A DNA stretch of 64,000 nt from Acidipropionibacterium jensenii DSM 20535 (GTDB lineage: Bacteria; Actinomycetota; Actinomycetes; Propionibacteriales; Propionibacteriaceae), in assembly GCF_000425285.1 (NCBI RefSeq), contig NZ_AUDD01000002.1, forward strand, positions 143,296 through 207,295, written 5' to 3'. Under the pieces are notes generated by a model. That model was not told the origin of the DNA. It saw nothing but the letters and a program-made list of their open reading frames with translations, and did not search any database. Of this stretch, positions 43,392-52,103 are shown in pieces. Numbering within the stretch: position 1 is the first letter of the stretch; every line of letters begins with the position of its first letter. The translations under genes were made by a program, and so were the position numbers.

Positions 43392-43455
43392 TTTCACTCG
43401 CCAATGGGGCCTTCCCGCCCTCTGCGGGCGAGAACAGGCAGTTCCGCGAGTGAAA
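43392..43455. repeat. nested inverted repeats in the 3' intergenic region
   Basis: TTTCACTCGC (43392-43401) pairs with GCGAGTGAAA (43446-43455), enclosing a smaller hairpin CCCGC/GCGGG (43414-43428). It lies between the convergent FKBP and esterase genes and may terminate the minus-strand message. Nothing else is seen in this 209-bp gap. Confidence 0.4.
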
Positions 43456-43494
43456 TGTTCACTCCACACGCCGGAACACCGCCCTCGACGGCGC

Positions 43495-44478
43495 TCACCC
43501 GCCCTCGACACCCTCCAACCAGCCGGCGATCTGGCCCACCACCCGGTCCACCTCGGCGCTGTACCCCCACAGGTTGAGACAGCCGTGACCGATCCCAGCG
43601 AAGTGCCCGGTGACCAGCGGAACTCCGGCCTCCCCCAGGCGTGCGGCATAGACCTCGATCTCACTGTTGAGGACATCCCCCTCGGCGGTGATGAGCATCG
43701 TCGGGGGCAGTCCGGCAAGGCTGGCGGGGCGCAGCGGCGAGGCGTCGGGCTGCTCCCGCAGTGCGGGATCGGGACAGTAGAGGTCCCAGCAGACGCGCAT
43801 CTCGTCGCGCTCGATGTCGGCAGGGAACAGCGCACGGAAGTAACTGGGCCGGTCCAGATCATGATCGAGAACCGGATAGACCAGCAGCGCAGCGTCGAAG
43901 GACGGATGGTTCCCAACGTTCCGTCGGATCTGCGGGGAGCTGGGGCCCACTTCGGACCGGGGGCTCCGAGGGTCCCTGGGGGCCCCATTCCCATCGAGAG
44001 CGCGCAGCAGACATGCGGCAGCGATGTTCCCGCCGGCGGAGTCACCGGCCAGCACACGGCGGGACGGCACTGCGATCTCGGTGTCTAGCCAGGCCCGACC
44101 GTCGGGACCCTCGAGCCAGCCGATCGCCTCCCAGGCGCAGTCGAGGGGTTCGGGGAAGTGGTGCTCCGGGGCGATCGGGTAGTCGATCATGACGACCGCC
44201 CACCCGGTCAGATCGGCGAGATGGCGGGCAAGTCGGTCGTAGTGGTCGATGGAGTACATCACCCAGCCGCCGCCGTGGATGTAGATCATCAGTCCGCGCG
44301 GTTCGCTGCTCGGGCTGAGCAGCCGGACCCTCACCTCGGGAGCGCCGGGGTGCAGTTCGGCCGCCGTGAGGGTGGTCTCGGCGACGATCGCGGTCCTCGG
44401 TCCGGCGCCCAGGCTGCGCTTTCCCGCCTCGGCGGCGGCGCGGACCTGGGCGAGATCCGCCGGATCGAAGGTTGCCAT
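43495..44478 (-). CDS. alpha/beta-hydrolase, HSL-type esterase
   Basis: A 327-residue esterase/lipase. The oxyanion motif is YIHGGGWVM near residue 67, the nucleophile elbow GDSAGGN near residue 147, and catalytic Asp and His are in AEGDVLNSE and GIGHGCLN near the C-terminus. There is no signal peptide. The ATG at 44478 is 7 nt from a TACTGT box, preferred over an ATG at 44487. It shares a short divergent promoter region with the acetyltransferase at 44522. The substrate is unknown. Confidence 0.88.
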   Translation of the reverse strand: MATFDPADLAQVRAAAEAGKRSLGAGPRTAIVAETTLTAAELHPGAPEVRVRLLSPSSEPRGLMIYIHGGGWVMYSIDHYDRLARHLADLTGWAVVMIDYPIAPEHHFPEPLDCAWEAIGWLEGPDGRAWLDTEIAVPSRRVLAGDSAGGNIAAACLLRALDGNGAPRDPRSPRSEVGPSSPQIRRNVGNHPSFDAALLVYPVLDHDLDRPSYFRALFPADIERDEMRVCWDLYCPDPALREQPDASPLRPASLAGLPPTMLITAEGDVLNSEIEVYAARLGEAGVPLVTGHFAGIGHGCLNLWGYSAEVDRVVGQIAGWLEGVEGG

Positions 44479-44485
44479 GGCGGCC

Positions 44486-44491
44486 ACAGTA
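44486..44491 (-). promoter_or_regulatory. -10 box TACTGT of the esterase gene
   Basis: TACTGT lies 7 nt before the ATG at 44478. The opposing acetyltransferase box is only 18 bp away, so the two promoters overlap and may interfere. Confidence 0.5.
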
Positions 44492-44509
44492 GCGAGGAGA
44501 CGGTGCGGT

Positions 44510-44515
44510 TAGGAT
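44510..44515 (+). promoter_or_regulatory. -10 box TAGGAT of the acetyltransferase gene
   Basis: TAGGAT is followed by 6 nt and the GTG at 44522. Confidence 0.5.
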
Positions 44516-44521
44516 CACCAC

Positions 44522-45133
44522 GTGATTGTCGAGACGGAGCGCCTGCAACTCCGCGAGATGAGCGTCCATGATCTGCCGGCGCTCCGGGCGATCATGCAGG
44601 ACGAGGAGACGATGGTCGCCTACCAGGGTGCGTTCACCGATGCGATGGTGGTCGGCTGGCTGGATCGCATGCTCGCCCGCTACCGCGATGAGGGGATCGG
44701 GCTGTGGGCCGTGCTACTGCGGGGAACCGGGCAGATGATCGGACAGTGCGGACTGACCCATCAGCGGATCCTCGACGAGGACGTCGTGGAGGTCGGTTAC
44801 CTGTTCAATCGCTCCTTCTGGCATCACGGCTACGCCACCGAGGCGGCCGCCGCCTGCCGTGATCATGGCTTCGATGAGCTCGGGGCCGAGCGGATCCACG
44901 CCCAGGTGCGCGACACGAACATCGCCTCGATGAATGTGGCGATCCGTCTGGGCATGACGGTGCGCGGCCGGTTCGTGAAGCACTACCGCGGGGTGGACAT
45001 GCCCCATCTGGCGTTCGCCGTCGACCGTCCGGCCGGGACCGTCCCGCACGATGCGAGTCGAGGCAGTGAAGTTGAGGCAGCCGGCTTGAGGCAGCGAAGT
45101 TGCGGCGGTGCGGATCTAGCCAGTGGGAGCTGA
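44522..45133 (+). CDS. GNAT family N-acetyltransferase
   Basis: A 203-residue RimJ/RimL-like acetyltransferase. The N-terminal ETERLQLREMSVHDLPAL is typical, motif A/B lies around GYLFNRSFWHHGYATEAAAA (acetyl-CoA-binding Q/R-x-x-G/A replaced by HHGYA), and ERIHAQVRDTNIASMNVAIRLGM follows. The last about 30 residues are low in complexity and fall on short DNA repeats (GAGGCAG..GAAGTTG), so the natural C-terminus may have been extended. It overlaps the spacer before the kinase gene by a few bases. The substrate is unknown. Confidence 0.85.
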   Translation: MIVETERLQLREMSVHDLPALRAIMQDEETMVAYQGAFTDAMVVGWLDRMLARYRDEGIGLWAVLLRGTGQMIGQCGLTHQRILDEDVVEVGYLFNRSFWHHGYATEAAAACRDHGFDELGAERIHAQVRDTNIASMNVAIRLGMTVRGRFVKHYRGVDMPHLAFAVDRPAGTVPHDASRGSEVEAAGLRQRSCGGADLASGS

Positions 45134-45134
45134 G

Positions 45135-45752
45135 ATGGAGTTGACGACCAGCGGGGCGATCGATCGGGCGCGTGCGCTGGCACGGCGCGGCAGGCGGGTT
45201 CTGCTGGGCATCACCGGCGAGCCGGGGGCGGGCAAGTCCACCCTGGGAGCCGAGCTGTCCTCCGCCCTGGGTGCCGACGCCGCGGTCGTCCCGATGGATG
45301 GTTTCCATCTGGCGCAGTCGCGGCTGGAGGAACTGGGTCGGGTCGATCGCAAGGGGGCTCCCGACACCTTCGACGCGTGGGGATTCGTCTCCCTGGTGAG
45401 GCGCCTGGCCGACGCCGCCGAGCCAGTCACCTATGCGCCGGCCTACCGGCGCGAACTCCACAACGGAGTGACCGGGGCGATCCCGGTGGAGCGCTCGACC
45501 CCGCTGGTGATCATCGAGGGCAACTACCTGCTCCTCGAGGAGGAGCCGTGGTGCCTGGTGCACGGGTTGATGGACGAGATCTGGTACGTCGACGTCGACG
45601 AGGATCTGCGGATGCGGCGTCTGGCGGCCCGCCACGAACGGTTCGGCAAGTCCCATGAGGCCGCCATCGCCTGGGCGGCGGGATCCGACGAGAGCAATGC
45701 CGTCCTCATCCGCGCTACCTGTGACAGAGCCGACGCGATCGTGCGGGTGTGA
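45135..45752 (+). CDS. nucleoside/nucleotide kinase family protein (uridine kinase/PanK-like)
   Basis: A 205-residue P-loop kinase. Walker A is GITGEPGAGKSTLGAEL near residue 25, then VVPMDGFHLAQ (substrate motif), VIIEGNYLLLEEE and the lid region with RRLAARHERFGKS. This set matches the phosphoribulokinase/uridine kinase/FrcK-like group. ATG at 45135 has GGGAG upstream; a GTG at 45123 would add four residues. Its last 38 bp overlap the end of the convergent helicase-sigma gene. Confidence 0.85.
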   Translation: MELTTSGAIDRARALARRGRRVLLGITGEPGAGKSTLGAELSSALGADAAVVPMDGFHLAQSRLEELGRVDRKGAPDTFDAWGFVSLVRRLADAAEPVTYAPAYRRELHNGVTGAIPVERSTPLVIIEGNYLLLEEEPWCLVHGLMDEIWYVDVDEDLRMRRLAARHERFGKSHEAAIAWAAGSDESNAVLIRATCDRADAIVRV

Positions 45753-46730
45753 CCTTCCTCTTTTTCACCCGCGGCACTGCGAACGGGTCGATGTAGAACC
45801 GCGGACGATTCTCCGCAAGCTCCTGGTCCTTCGCCCTCTCGAGCAGGATCTCCCGGAGCCGCAGGATCGCGGCCTTCTCGATCTGACGGATCCGCTCACG
45901 AGTGAGCTTGATCGCGTTGCCGATGGTGTCCAGTGTCTCGGCCTCACGGGTCTCCAGGCCCCATCGCATGAGCAGCACCCGGCAGGCCCGTGGGTCCTCG
46001 TCCTCGAACTCCGCCAGGGCCTTGTACGCGAACTCCAGGTTCGGGTCGCCCCCGGCACCGGGAACCACGGGTTCAGACCCGTTGAGGGGGTGCATCGGAA
46101 TCGAGTCGTCCACCAGGTCCCGCAACCCGTCGATGCTCACCAGGGGGCGGCCGAGGCGGCTGATCCGGATGAGCTCCTCCTTCGATACCTCCAGTTCCGG
46201 GATCCCGTCGGGGAAGGCCGTGGCTCCTTCGGCCAGGCTCAGGTCCCGCGTCCCCAACCATCGCCGGACCTTGTTGACCGTCTCCACGAAGTGCACCGGC
46301 ATCCGGATCGTGGAGCCTTGATCAGACTCGGCCCTGGTGGCCGCCTGCTTGATCCACCACGTGGCATAGGTGGAGAACTTGCACCCGTGCGTGTGGTCGA
46401 ACTTCTCCACGGCTCGAATGAGTCCGGCGTTGCCCTCCTGGATGCGTTCGATGAGTTCCAGTCTCGAGTCCGTGAAGCGCTTGACGACAGACACCACGAG
46501 TCTCAGGTTGGAGACGACGAAGCGACGGAAGGCCGCGTCCCCCTGATCCGCCAGCAGCTGCAACTCCTCACGGCTGGCAGCAGCACTCCAGCTTCCGGTC
46601 TCCAGCAGATGGGCGGCATAGATGCCGCACTCGATGCGTCGGGCCAGGAGGACCTCCTCCTCCCGTCCTTCCAGCAGCGGGTACCGCTTGATGCTCAGCA
46701 GGTAGTCGTGGACGATGTCATCGGTGACGA
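45715..46730 (-). other. sigma-70 module (regions 1.2-4) of the fusion gene
   Basis: Region 1.2 is DDIVHDYLLSIKRYPLLEGREEEVLLARRIE. Region 2 has RRFVVSNLRLVVSVVKRF, LIERIQEGNAGLIRAVEKFD and FSTYATWWIKQAATRA, with RMPVHFVETVNKV leading into region 3. Region 4.2 is the helix-turn-helix DTIGNAIKLTRERIRQIEKAA. All core- and promoter-contacting regions of a primary-like (group 1/2) sigma are present. Region 1.1 is absent, its place taken by the helicase and linker. The -10-reading residues in region 2.4 are mostly conserved. No anti-sigma gene lies next to it. Confidence 0.85.
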
Positions 46731-48914
46731 TGACGTCGCCGAGGAGTTCCTCGCCGTCGTCCCCCTCGGCTCCGGTCCGTCCGGGGCTGCCAGCCCTGTC
46801 ACGGTTCTTCCCGGCGGCCTCGACAGCGACCGTCAGCCCGTCGTGCTCGCCGACCGGGCGAGGAGAGTCCTCGGCAACACGCCCGTCAGCGCCCGGCAGG
46901 GTCGACGTCACCTGGGCGGTCGGTGCCTGAGTGGTGGATTCCTCAGTGGTCGGTTCCTGCCCCGGCCCGTTCTGCGAGCCAACGCCCTGCCGCGCAGCGG
47001 GCTCATCCTCGGCCGGCGGCCGGCGGGACGGCCCGATGAGCTTCTCCCGATCGGTCTCCCACGACGGTGTGGCGTCATCGACCCCCAGGAACTCCAGCAG
47101 CCGGACCGACTCCCCGGGAAGGCTGAGATCGAACTCCTCCCACTTGCGCGCGTAGGGCAGGCATCCGTGGAAGAAGTCGGGCATCTTCCCCAGATGGTGC
47201 GGGTCCTCCACGGTGTCGATTGCATACATGATGACGAACCGGGCCGGCCGGTCGTCCTCCTTGAGCCGCAGCACCCGGCCCATCCGCTGGATCATCTGAC
47301 GCCGCGACCGGTTGGAGGCCAGCACGACACCGAAGTCGGCGTCGGGCACGTCGACCCCCTCGTCGAGAACCCGGGGAGCGGCCAGAGCCTTCGTGCCTCC
47401 GGCCGCGAACTCGAACATCTTCTCCTCGCGCGCCTCGGCCCCCTGCCCGGAGTGCACCTCACCGGCCCACACCCCCGCGTCGGCCAGCAGGGTGGCGGCC
47501 TGGTGGGCCGACTCCTTGGTCTGGGTGAAGATCAACGACCCGTGCGACCGGTCGACCACCGGGGTGAGAATGCCCAGGGCCTGCTGCTTCATCTGGGAGA
47601 CCGCGAGCAGGTCTCGCCGCCGGGCGAACTTCGCGAGGTAGCTGCGCGCCAGCCCCCGCCAGGACGACGACCAGTCATTGGCGAGGTCGCTGACGGTGGA
47701 CATGAAGGCGGAGAAGGGCTCGGCGGGGACGCCGGCGAGATCACGCAGCCGCATCGCCTGGCGACTCATGTCCTCGGTGAGTTCCTCGTACTCGGCCCGT
47801 TCCCCGGCCCCCAGCGGCACCCCCACCAGGGCGATGTCGTAGGGGGCGATGAGATGGTCGTCGACGGCCCGGCGGTAGCCGACGTCGAAGCAGATACCCG
47901 GAAGTAGGAGCGCAGGATCTGGTCGCCGTCGTCCTCCCGCTCGGCGGTGGCGCTGAGACCCAGCCGCCACACGTACCCGCGTTGGAGGGCCCGTGCGTAG
48001 CCGGGAGCGCCGTACCGGTGGCACTCGTCGGCCACCAGCATGGCGCCCTCCCGACGCGACTGGAAGTTCCGATTCATGGCGGTCTGCACGGTCGAGACGC
48101 GGACATCCCAGATCGACGCCTCCTGCCCCTTCTGCACCACCACGGCCTCGGGGAGGAACCGGTGCAGGACCCGCGTCCACTGCTTGACGAGCTGATCGGT
48201 CGGCACCAGCACGACGCACCGCATGCCGGCCTTCAGTGCCGCGGCGATCGCGACGACGCCGACCAGAGTCTTGCCGGTGCCGGTGACCGCCTGCACGATG
48301 CCGATGTGCTGTGCGTTGCGCCACGCCTCCAACGCATCCCGCTGCCATCTGCGCAGCGTGGTCCCGGGCCGCAGGGTCCAGGGATCATCGGTGACGTCGC
48401 CGGGCAGATCGAGGACCGGTTCACCGTGGGAGGGCGCCTTTCTGGCGGGGCCGCTGCCGACAAGCGCACTCGCGGCCGGGCCGATGGTCAGCGGCGCACG
48501 CTCAGCCACCGCGCTCGCGACTGGGCTGCTCAGTGCAGGACTGCTCGGTGCTGGAGGGGTCGGTGCTGGACGGGTCGGCAGTGGACGAGTTGCGACCGGC
48601 GCTCCGCCCACCGACTCCACGCCGTGCGGCGCGGACTCGACAGACTCCGTTTCCGCATCGGCAGAGTCGACCAGCACCTCGGCGGGGGCCGGCGCCACCT
48701 CGGTGGGACTCGTCGACACGTCGGCGCCGGCCGGCGTCGACTCCTCCGCCAGCACCTCCACCGGCTCGTCGTCGGTCGTCTCCCGCTCCGGACAGACCCG
48801 TTCCCACAACGGTCCCGAGGTGCGGGCCCGAAGCTGCGGCCCCGTCCAGGTCCGCGCCGAGGATGACAGCGGCGAGGAACCCAGCGCTCGATCGCGCAGT
48901 CCGTGCCGTGTCAT
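45715..48914 (-). pseudogene. XPB-like helicase fused to a sigma-70 factor, with one frameshift
   Basis: Repaired, this is a 1066-residue protein. Residues 1 to about 180 are a Pro/Ala/Ser-rich disordered region. The first motor domain has RWQRDALEAWRNA (Q-like), Walker A AVTGTGKTLVG near 210, ADECHRYG near 293 and LSATAERED near 320. The frame then shifts by -1 near 47899 (one C missing in the coding strand). It resumes as PGICFDVGYRRAVDDHLIAPY and continues through the second motor domain to motif VI QRMGRVLRL near 541. After an about 100-residue linker, a complete sigma-70 module runs from about 731 to the end with no stop codon between. ATG 48914 has GAGGAG 7 nt upstream. I know of no characterised protein with this architecture. 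The frameshift may be a sequencing error; if real, the sigma part needs an internal start. Confidence 0.75.
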
Positions 48915-49067
48915 CAGTTGTCTCCTCGAGGTCGCGTCGTCGTTGACAGCAGACACATTACTGATGGGGTCTGACAACTTCTCCTCGCCGCCTGCCGAGA
49001 CGTTCCCCGGCCGCCCATCGACGCCGTCCCGGGCGTCCGTCCACATGCCACGGTCAACGTGAATGAT

Positions 49068-49793
49068 TCACTCGACCCCGACCGCCTCCCCGAGGGCCTC
49101 GCCGAGCCTGCGGTGGATCACCAGATCGGCCTGGTCGTCATAGGGGGTGGCCTCCAGGTTGATCAGCACCATCTCCCGGCCCAGGAAGTACTGCAGCATC
49201 CCGGCCGCCGGGTAGACGTTGAGCGAGGTGCCGCCGACCACCAGCACGTCGGCCTCCGAGACGGCCCGCAGCGCGTCATGGATCACCGTCTCGTCGAGGG
49301 TCTCCCCGTACAGCACCACATCGGGGCGGATCATCCCCCCGCAGGCCTGGCAGCGCGGCACTCCAGCAGACCCGAGAATCGCGTCCAACCCGTAGTGGCG
49401 ACCGCATTCCAGGCAGTGGTTGCGGTGCACCGAGCCGTGCAGCTCGATGACCCGTTCGGACCCCGCCGCCTGGTGCAGACCGTCGATGTTCTGCGTCACC
49501 ACGGCCGCCAGACTCCCCCGTCGCTCCAGCTCCGCCAGCGCCCGGTGGGCCCTGTTCGGCCGCACCGTCGGGTGCACGAGATAGGTCCGGTAGAAGTCCA
49601 TGAACATCGCCGGATGCTCGACGAAGCAGTCGTGGCTGAGCATGTACTCGGGCGGGAAGGGCAGGTCGTGGGAGGTGGTGTACAGCCCGCCGGCAGAGCG
49701 GAAGTCCGGTATCCCCGACTCGGTGGACACCCCGGCGCCGCCGAAGAACACCGCCCGCTCGGCCTCCCGGAACACCTGGGCCAGATCATCCAT
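49068..49793 (-). CDS. cobB: sirtuin-type NAD-dependent deacylase
   Basis: A 241-residue class III sirtuin. The NAD-binding GAGVSTESGIPDFRS is at the N-terminus, the catalytic TQNIDGLHQAAG and ELHGSVHRNHC are present, and the zinc knuckle is C-x2-C (CLEC) plus C-x2-C (CQAC). VVGGTSLNVYPAAG completes the Rossmann fold. This is the standard protein deacetylase layout, acting for example on acetyl-CoA synthetase. It lies 153 bp upstream of the helicase-sigma gene on the same strand; that gap has no gene. Confidence 0.95.
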   Translation of the reverse strand: MDDLAQVFREAERAVFFGGAGVSTESGIPDFRSAGGLYTTSHDLPFPPEYMLSHDCFVEHPAMFMDFYRTYLVHPTVRPNRAHRALAELERRGSLAAVVTQNIDGLHQAAGSERVIELHGSVHRNHCLECGRHYGLDAILGSAGVPRCQACGGMIRPDVVLYGETLDETVIHDALRAVSEADVLVVGGTSLNVYPAAGMLQYFLGREMVLINLEATPYDDQADLVIHRRLGEALGEAVGVE

Positions 49794-49878
49794 GTCCCGA
49801 TCGTCTCATCCCAGACCCGGGCGATCAGAGCGGCCCTGATGCGCGGGTTCCCGGGGATCGGGGGCAGACTGGGAGGCC

Positions 49879-50475
49879 ATGACCACCTTCACCGCCATCG
49901 ATTTCGAGACAGCCAACCCGTCACGGGCGTCGGCCTGCTCGATCGCGGCGGTGACGATGGACGAGGACGGCACCGTCCTCAACTCCCGCGCCGACCTGCT
50001 GCGCCCTCCGCCCGGCCGGGACTACTTCCACCCGATCAATGTCTCGATCCACGGCATCCGTCCCGACGAGGTCGCAGACGCCCCGGGCTGGCAGGAGGTG
50101 GTCGACGACTACCTGGAGATGTGCGGGGACGGGCCGGTGGTCGCCCACAACATGGCCTTCGACTTCAGCGTCTGGAACGCGCTGGCCGTCGAGCTGGGCA
50201 CTCCCACCCTGGACTCGCCCAGGCTGTGCACCTACCGGATCGCCCAGGGCGTGCTGGGGTGGCCGCGCGGCACCATGAAGCTCGACCAGGTGTTCCGGCA
50301 CTACTTCCCCTCCGAGTCCTTCGCCCACCACCAGGCGGACGCCGACGCCCTGGCCTGCGCGCGCATCCTGGTGGCCGAACTGGGGGACGCCGACGTCAGC
50401 CTCGACTGGTTGATCGACCACAAGGCGCTCACCGGCGCCCCTACCCGACGCCGTCGGCCGGCACCGCACGCCTGA
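49879..50475 (+). CDS. DEDDh 3'-5' exonuclease (DnaQ-like)
   Basis: A 198-residue exonuclease. Exo I is AIDFETANPS (Asp, Glu), Exo II VVAHNMAFDFSVWN (Asp) and Exo III FAHHQADADALACARIL (His and Asp). All DEDDh catalytic residues are present. It resembles stand-alone polymerase epsilon-like proofreading or RNase T-like enzymes. The basic tail is Arg-rich. Its stop is 128 bp before jetA on the same strand. Confidence 0.92.
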   Translation: MTTFTAIDFETANPSRASACSIAAVTMDEDGTVLNSRADLLRPPPGRDYFHPINVSIHGIRPDEVADAPGWQEVVDDYLEMCGDGPVVAHNMAFDFSVWNALAVELGTPTLDSPRLCTYRIAQGVLGWPRGTMKLDQVFRHYFPSESFAHHQADADALACARILVAELGDADVSLDWLIDHKALTGAPTRRRRPAPHA

Positions 50476-50571
50476 GAACCGGTTCCTCGAAGTGTCGGAG
50501 CGGTCCCCTATTGTGGTTCGCAGACCGACACCCCATGACGCAGGTTCCCGACCGGCGCCCTGTCGGGAACC
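50476..50571 (+). promoter_or_regulatory. jetABCD leader with palindrome and hairpin
   Basis: The 10-bp palindrome GAACCGGTTC (50476-50485) precedes a possible -10 (TATTGT near 50510). A 10-bp stem GGTTCCCGAC/GTCGGGAACC (50543-50552 and 50562-50571) lies 32 nt before the jetA ATG. Both could control expression of the Wadjet operon. Confidence 0.45.
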
Positions 50572-50603
50572 AGTCCGTGCCCCCGGCGAAGGAGCGTGAC
50601 CCC

Positions 50604-52103
50604 ATGACGGGATCGGTGGCTGCCGCGACCCAGGGGCTGCGCCGTTTGGTCGCCGACAGCCCGGCAATGTCCCTGCTGCGCGCCGATCTCCTGCCTGTCA
50701 CCGCGGCCGTCCTCGGCACGATCCTGGACAACCCGCCGGTGACCATGGATGTCGCCGAGTTCCTCGAACGGGCCGACGACGCCCTCGACCAGCTGCGCGA
50801 CATGGGGGTCGACGCACCCCAGACCGCCCAGGCCTATCTCACCGGTTGGATCGGCCAAGGTCTGCTGGTCCGCCAGTCCGGACAGGCACGGCTGGAGACC
50901 GTTCGGCTCTCCTCCTCCGCACTGGACGCCCTGGACTTCCTGCGGCGTCTGGAGAATCCCCAGTCCACCGTGACGTCCTCGCGGCTGGCCACCGTCACCA
51001 CTCTGCTGGAGCGCCTGGCGCGCGCGGCCAACCCCTCCCGAGAGGATCGGATCGCGGACCTGAAGGCCCAGCGGGACGCGATCGACGCCGAGATCGCGCG
51101 CGCCGAGGACGGCCGGTTCACCGTCCTGGACGACGACACCGCACGCGAGAGGCTGGCCGAGATCGTGCGCCTCGCCGGCCAGATCCCGGCCGACTTCACG
51201 AAGGTCTCCGCCGACCTGGAGCTCCTCAACCACGACCTGCGCCAGCAGATCATCTCGAGCACCGGGACGCGGGGCGACGTCCTCGACGAGGTCTTCGCCG
51301 GCGTCGACCTCATCGAGCGCTCGGACGCCGGCCGCACCTTCACCGCCTTCCACGACCTGCTCAACCATGCCGAGGCCTCCGCGGCCCTCGACGAGTCGGT
51401 CGACGAGATCCTCGACCGCCCGTGGGCCCGCGACCTGCCGGTCCGCGACCGCGAGTTCCTCCGTCGTCTTCTGGGCGTTCTCCAGGACGACGCCGAGGAG
51501 ATCCGCCGCGTCATGACCGGCCTGTCGCGCAGCCTGCACCGGTTCGTGGAGACCCACGAGTACCGCGAGTACCGCCGACTGGCGGCCATGGTGGCCACCG
51601 CCCGGGCTCACCTGACCTCCCTCACCGCCACGCACCGTCCCACCGCCTCCACCGGCTACCACCTCCCGGCGACCTCCCTGGCCATCTCGACGATCGCAGC
51701 CTGGAAGCTCAACAACCCCGATGACAGCCGCACGGTCGCCCCGGTCACCGAGGTCCCCCCGGGGGAGCTGGATCTGGCGGCCCTGCGCGAGCAGGTCCGA
51801 GCCTCCGAGATCGACTTCGACGAGCTGCGTCGGGCGATGGCGGCCACCGCCCGACAGCTGAGCGTGTTCTCGCTGGCCGATGTCCTGGAGCGGTTCCCCT
51901 GCCACCAGGGCCTGGCCAGTGTGGTGGGTCTGCTCGTGCTCGCAGAGGGTCTGCGCCGCGGCCCGGGCGGCTGCACCCGGAGTCGGCAGACCGAGGCGCT
52001 GAGCTGGCAGACCTCGTCGGAGACGGTGCGTGCGATGACCGTCCCCCGGTACATCATCTCAATGGTCCCCCCGGAGTGGAGCAGCCATGTCCCTGCCTTC
52101 TGA
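50604..52103 (+). CDS. jetA: Wadjet defence protein JetA (DUF3375)
   Basis: A 499-residue DUF3375 protein, the kleisin-like subunit of type I Wadjet. It starts AATQGLRRLVADSPAMSLLRADLL, has coiled-coil-forming central helices (about residues 130-210) and a later conserved LSRSLHRFVETHEYREYRRL. With JetB and JetC it forms an SMC-like (MukBEF-related) complex that extrudes DNA loops and detects small circular plasmids. ATG at 50604 has AAGGAG upstream. Its end overlaps jetB by 17 bp. Confidence 0.95.
   Translation: MTGSVAAATQGLRRLVADSPAMSLLRADLLPVTAAVLGTILDNPPVTMDVAEFLERADDALDQLRDMGVDAPQTAQAYLTGWIGQGLLVRQSGQARLETVRLSSSALDALDFLRRLENPQSTVTSSRLATVTTLLERLARAANPSREDRIADLKAQRDAIDAEIARAEDGRFTVLDDDTARERLAEIVRLAGQIPADFTKVSADLELLNHDLRQQIISSTGTRGDVLDEVFAGVDLIERSDAGRTFTAFHDLLNHAEASAALDESVDEILDRPWARDLPVRDREFLRRLLGVLQDDAEEIRRVMTGLSRSLHRFVETHEYREYRRLAAMVATARAHLTSLTATHRPTASTGYHLPATSLAISTIAAWKLNNPDDSRTVAPVTEVPPGELDLAALREQVRASEIDFDELRRAMAATARQLSVFSLADVLERFPCHQGLASVVGLLVLAEGLRRGPGGCTRSRQTEALSWQTSSETVRAMTVPRYIISMVPPEWSSHVPAF

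Noticed and set aside
47890..47910. Programmed frameshift in the helicase-sigma gene
   Set aside because: A -1 shift would give the right join, but no canonical slippery heptamer or clear downstream structure is visible, so error or mutation is more likely.
49068..49793. The sirtuin as part of a defence system
   Set aside because: It is a plain single-domain CobB type with a normal zinc knuckle. No DSR- or Thoeris-type partner or extra domain is present.
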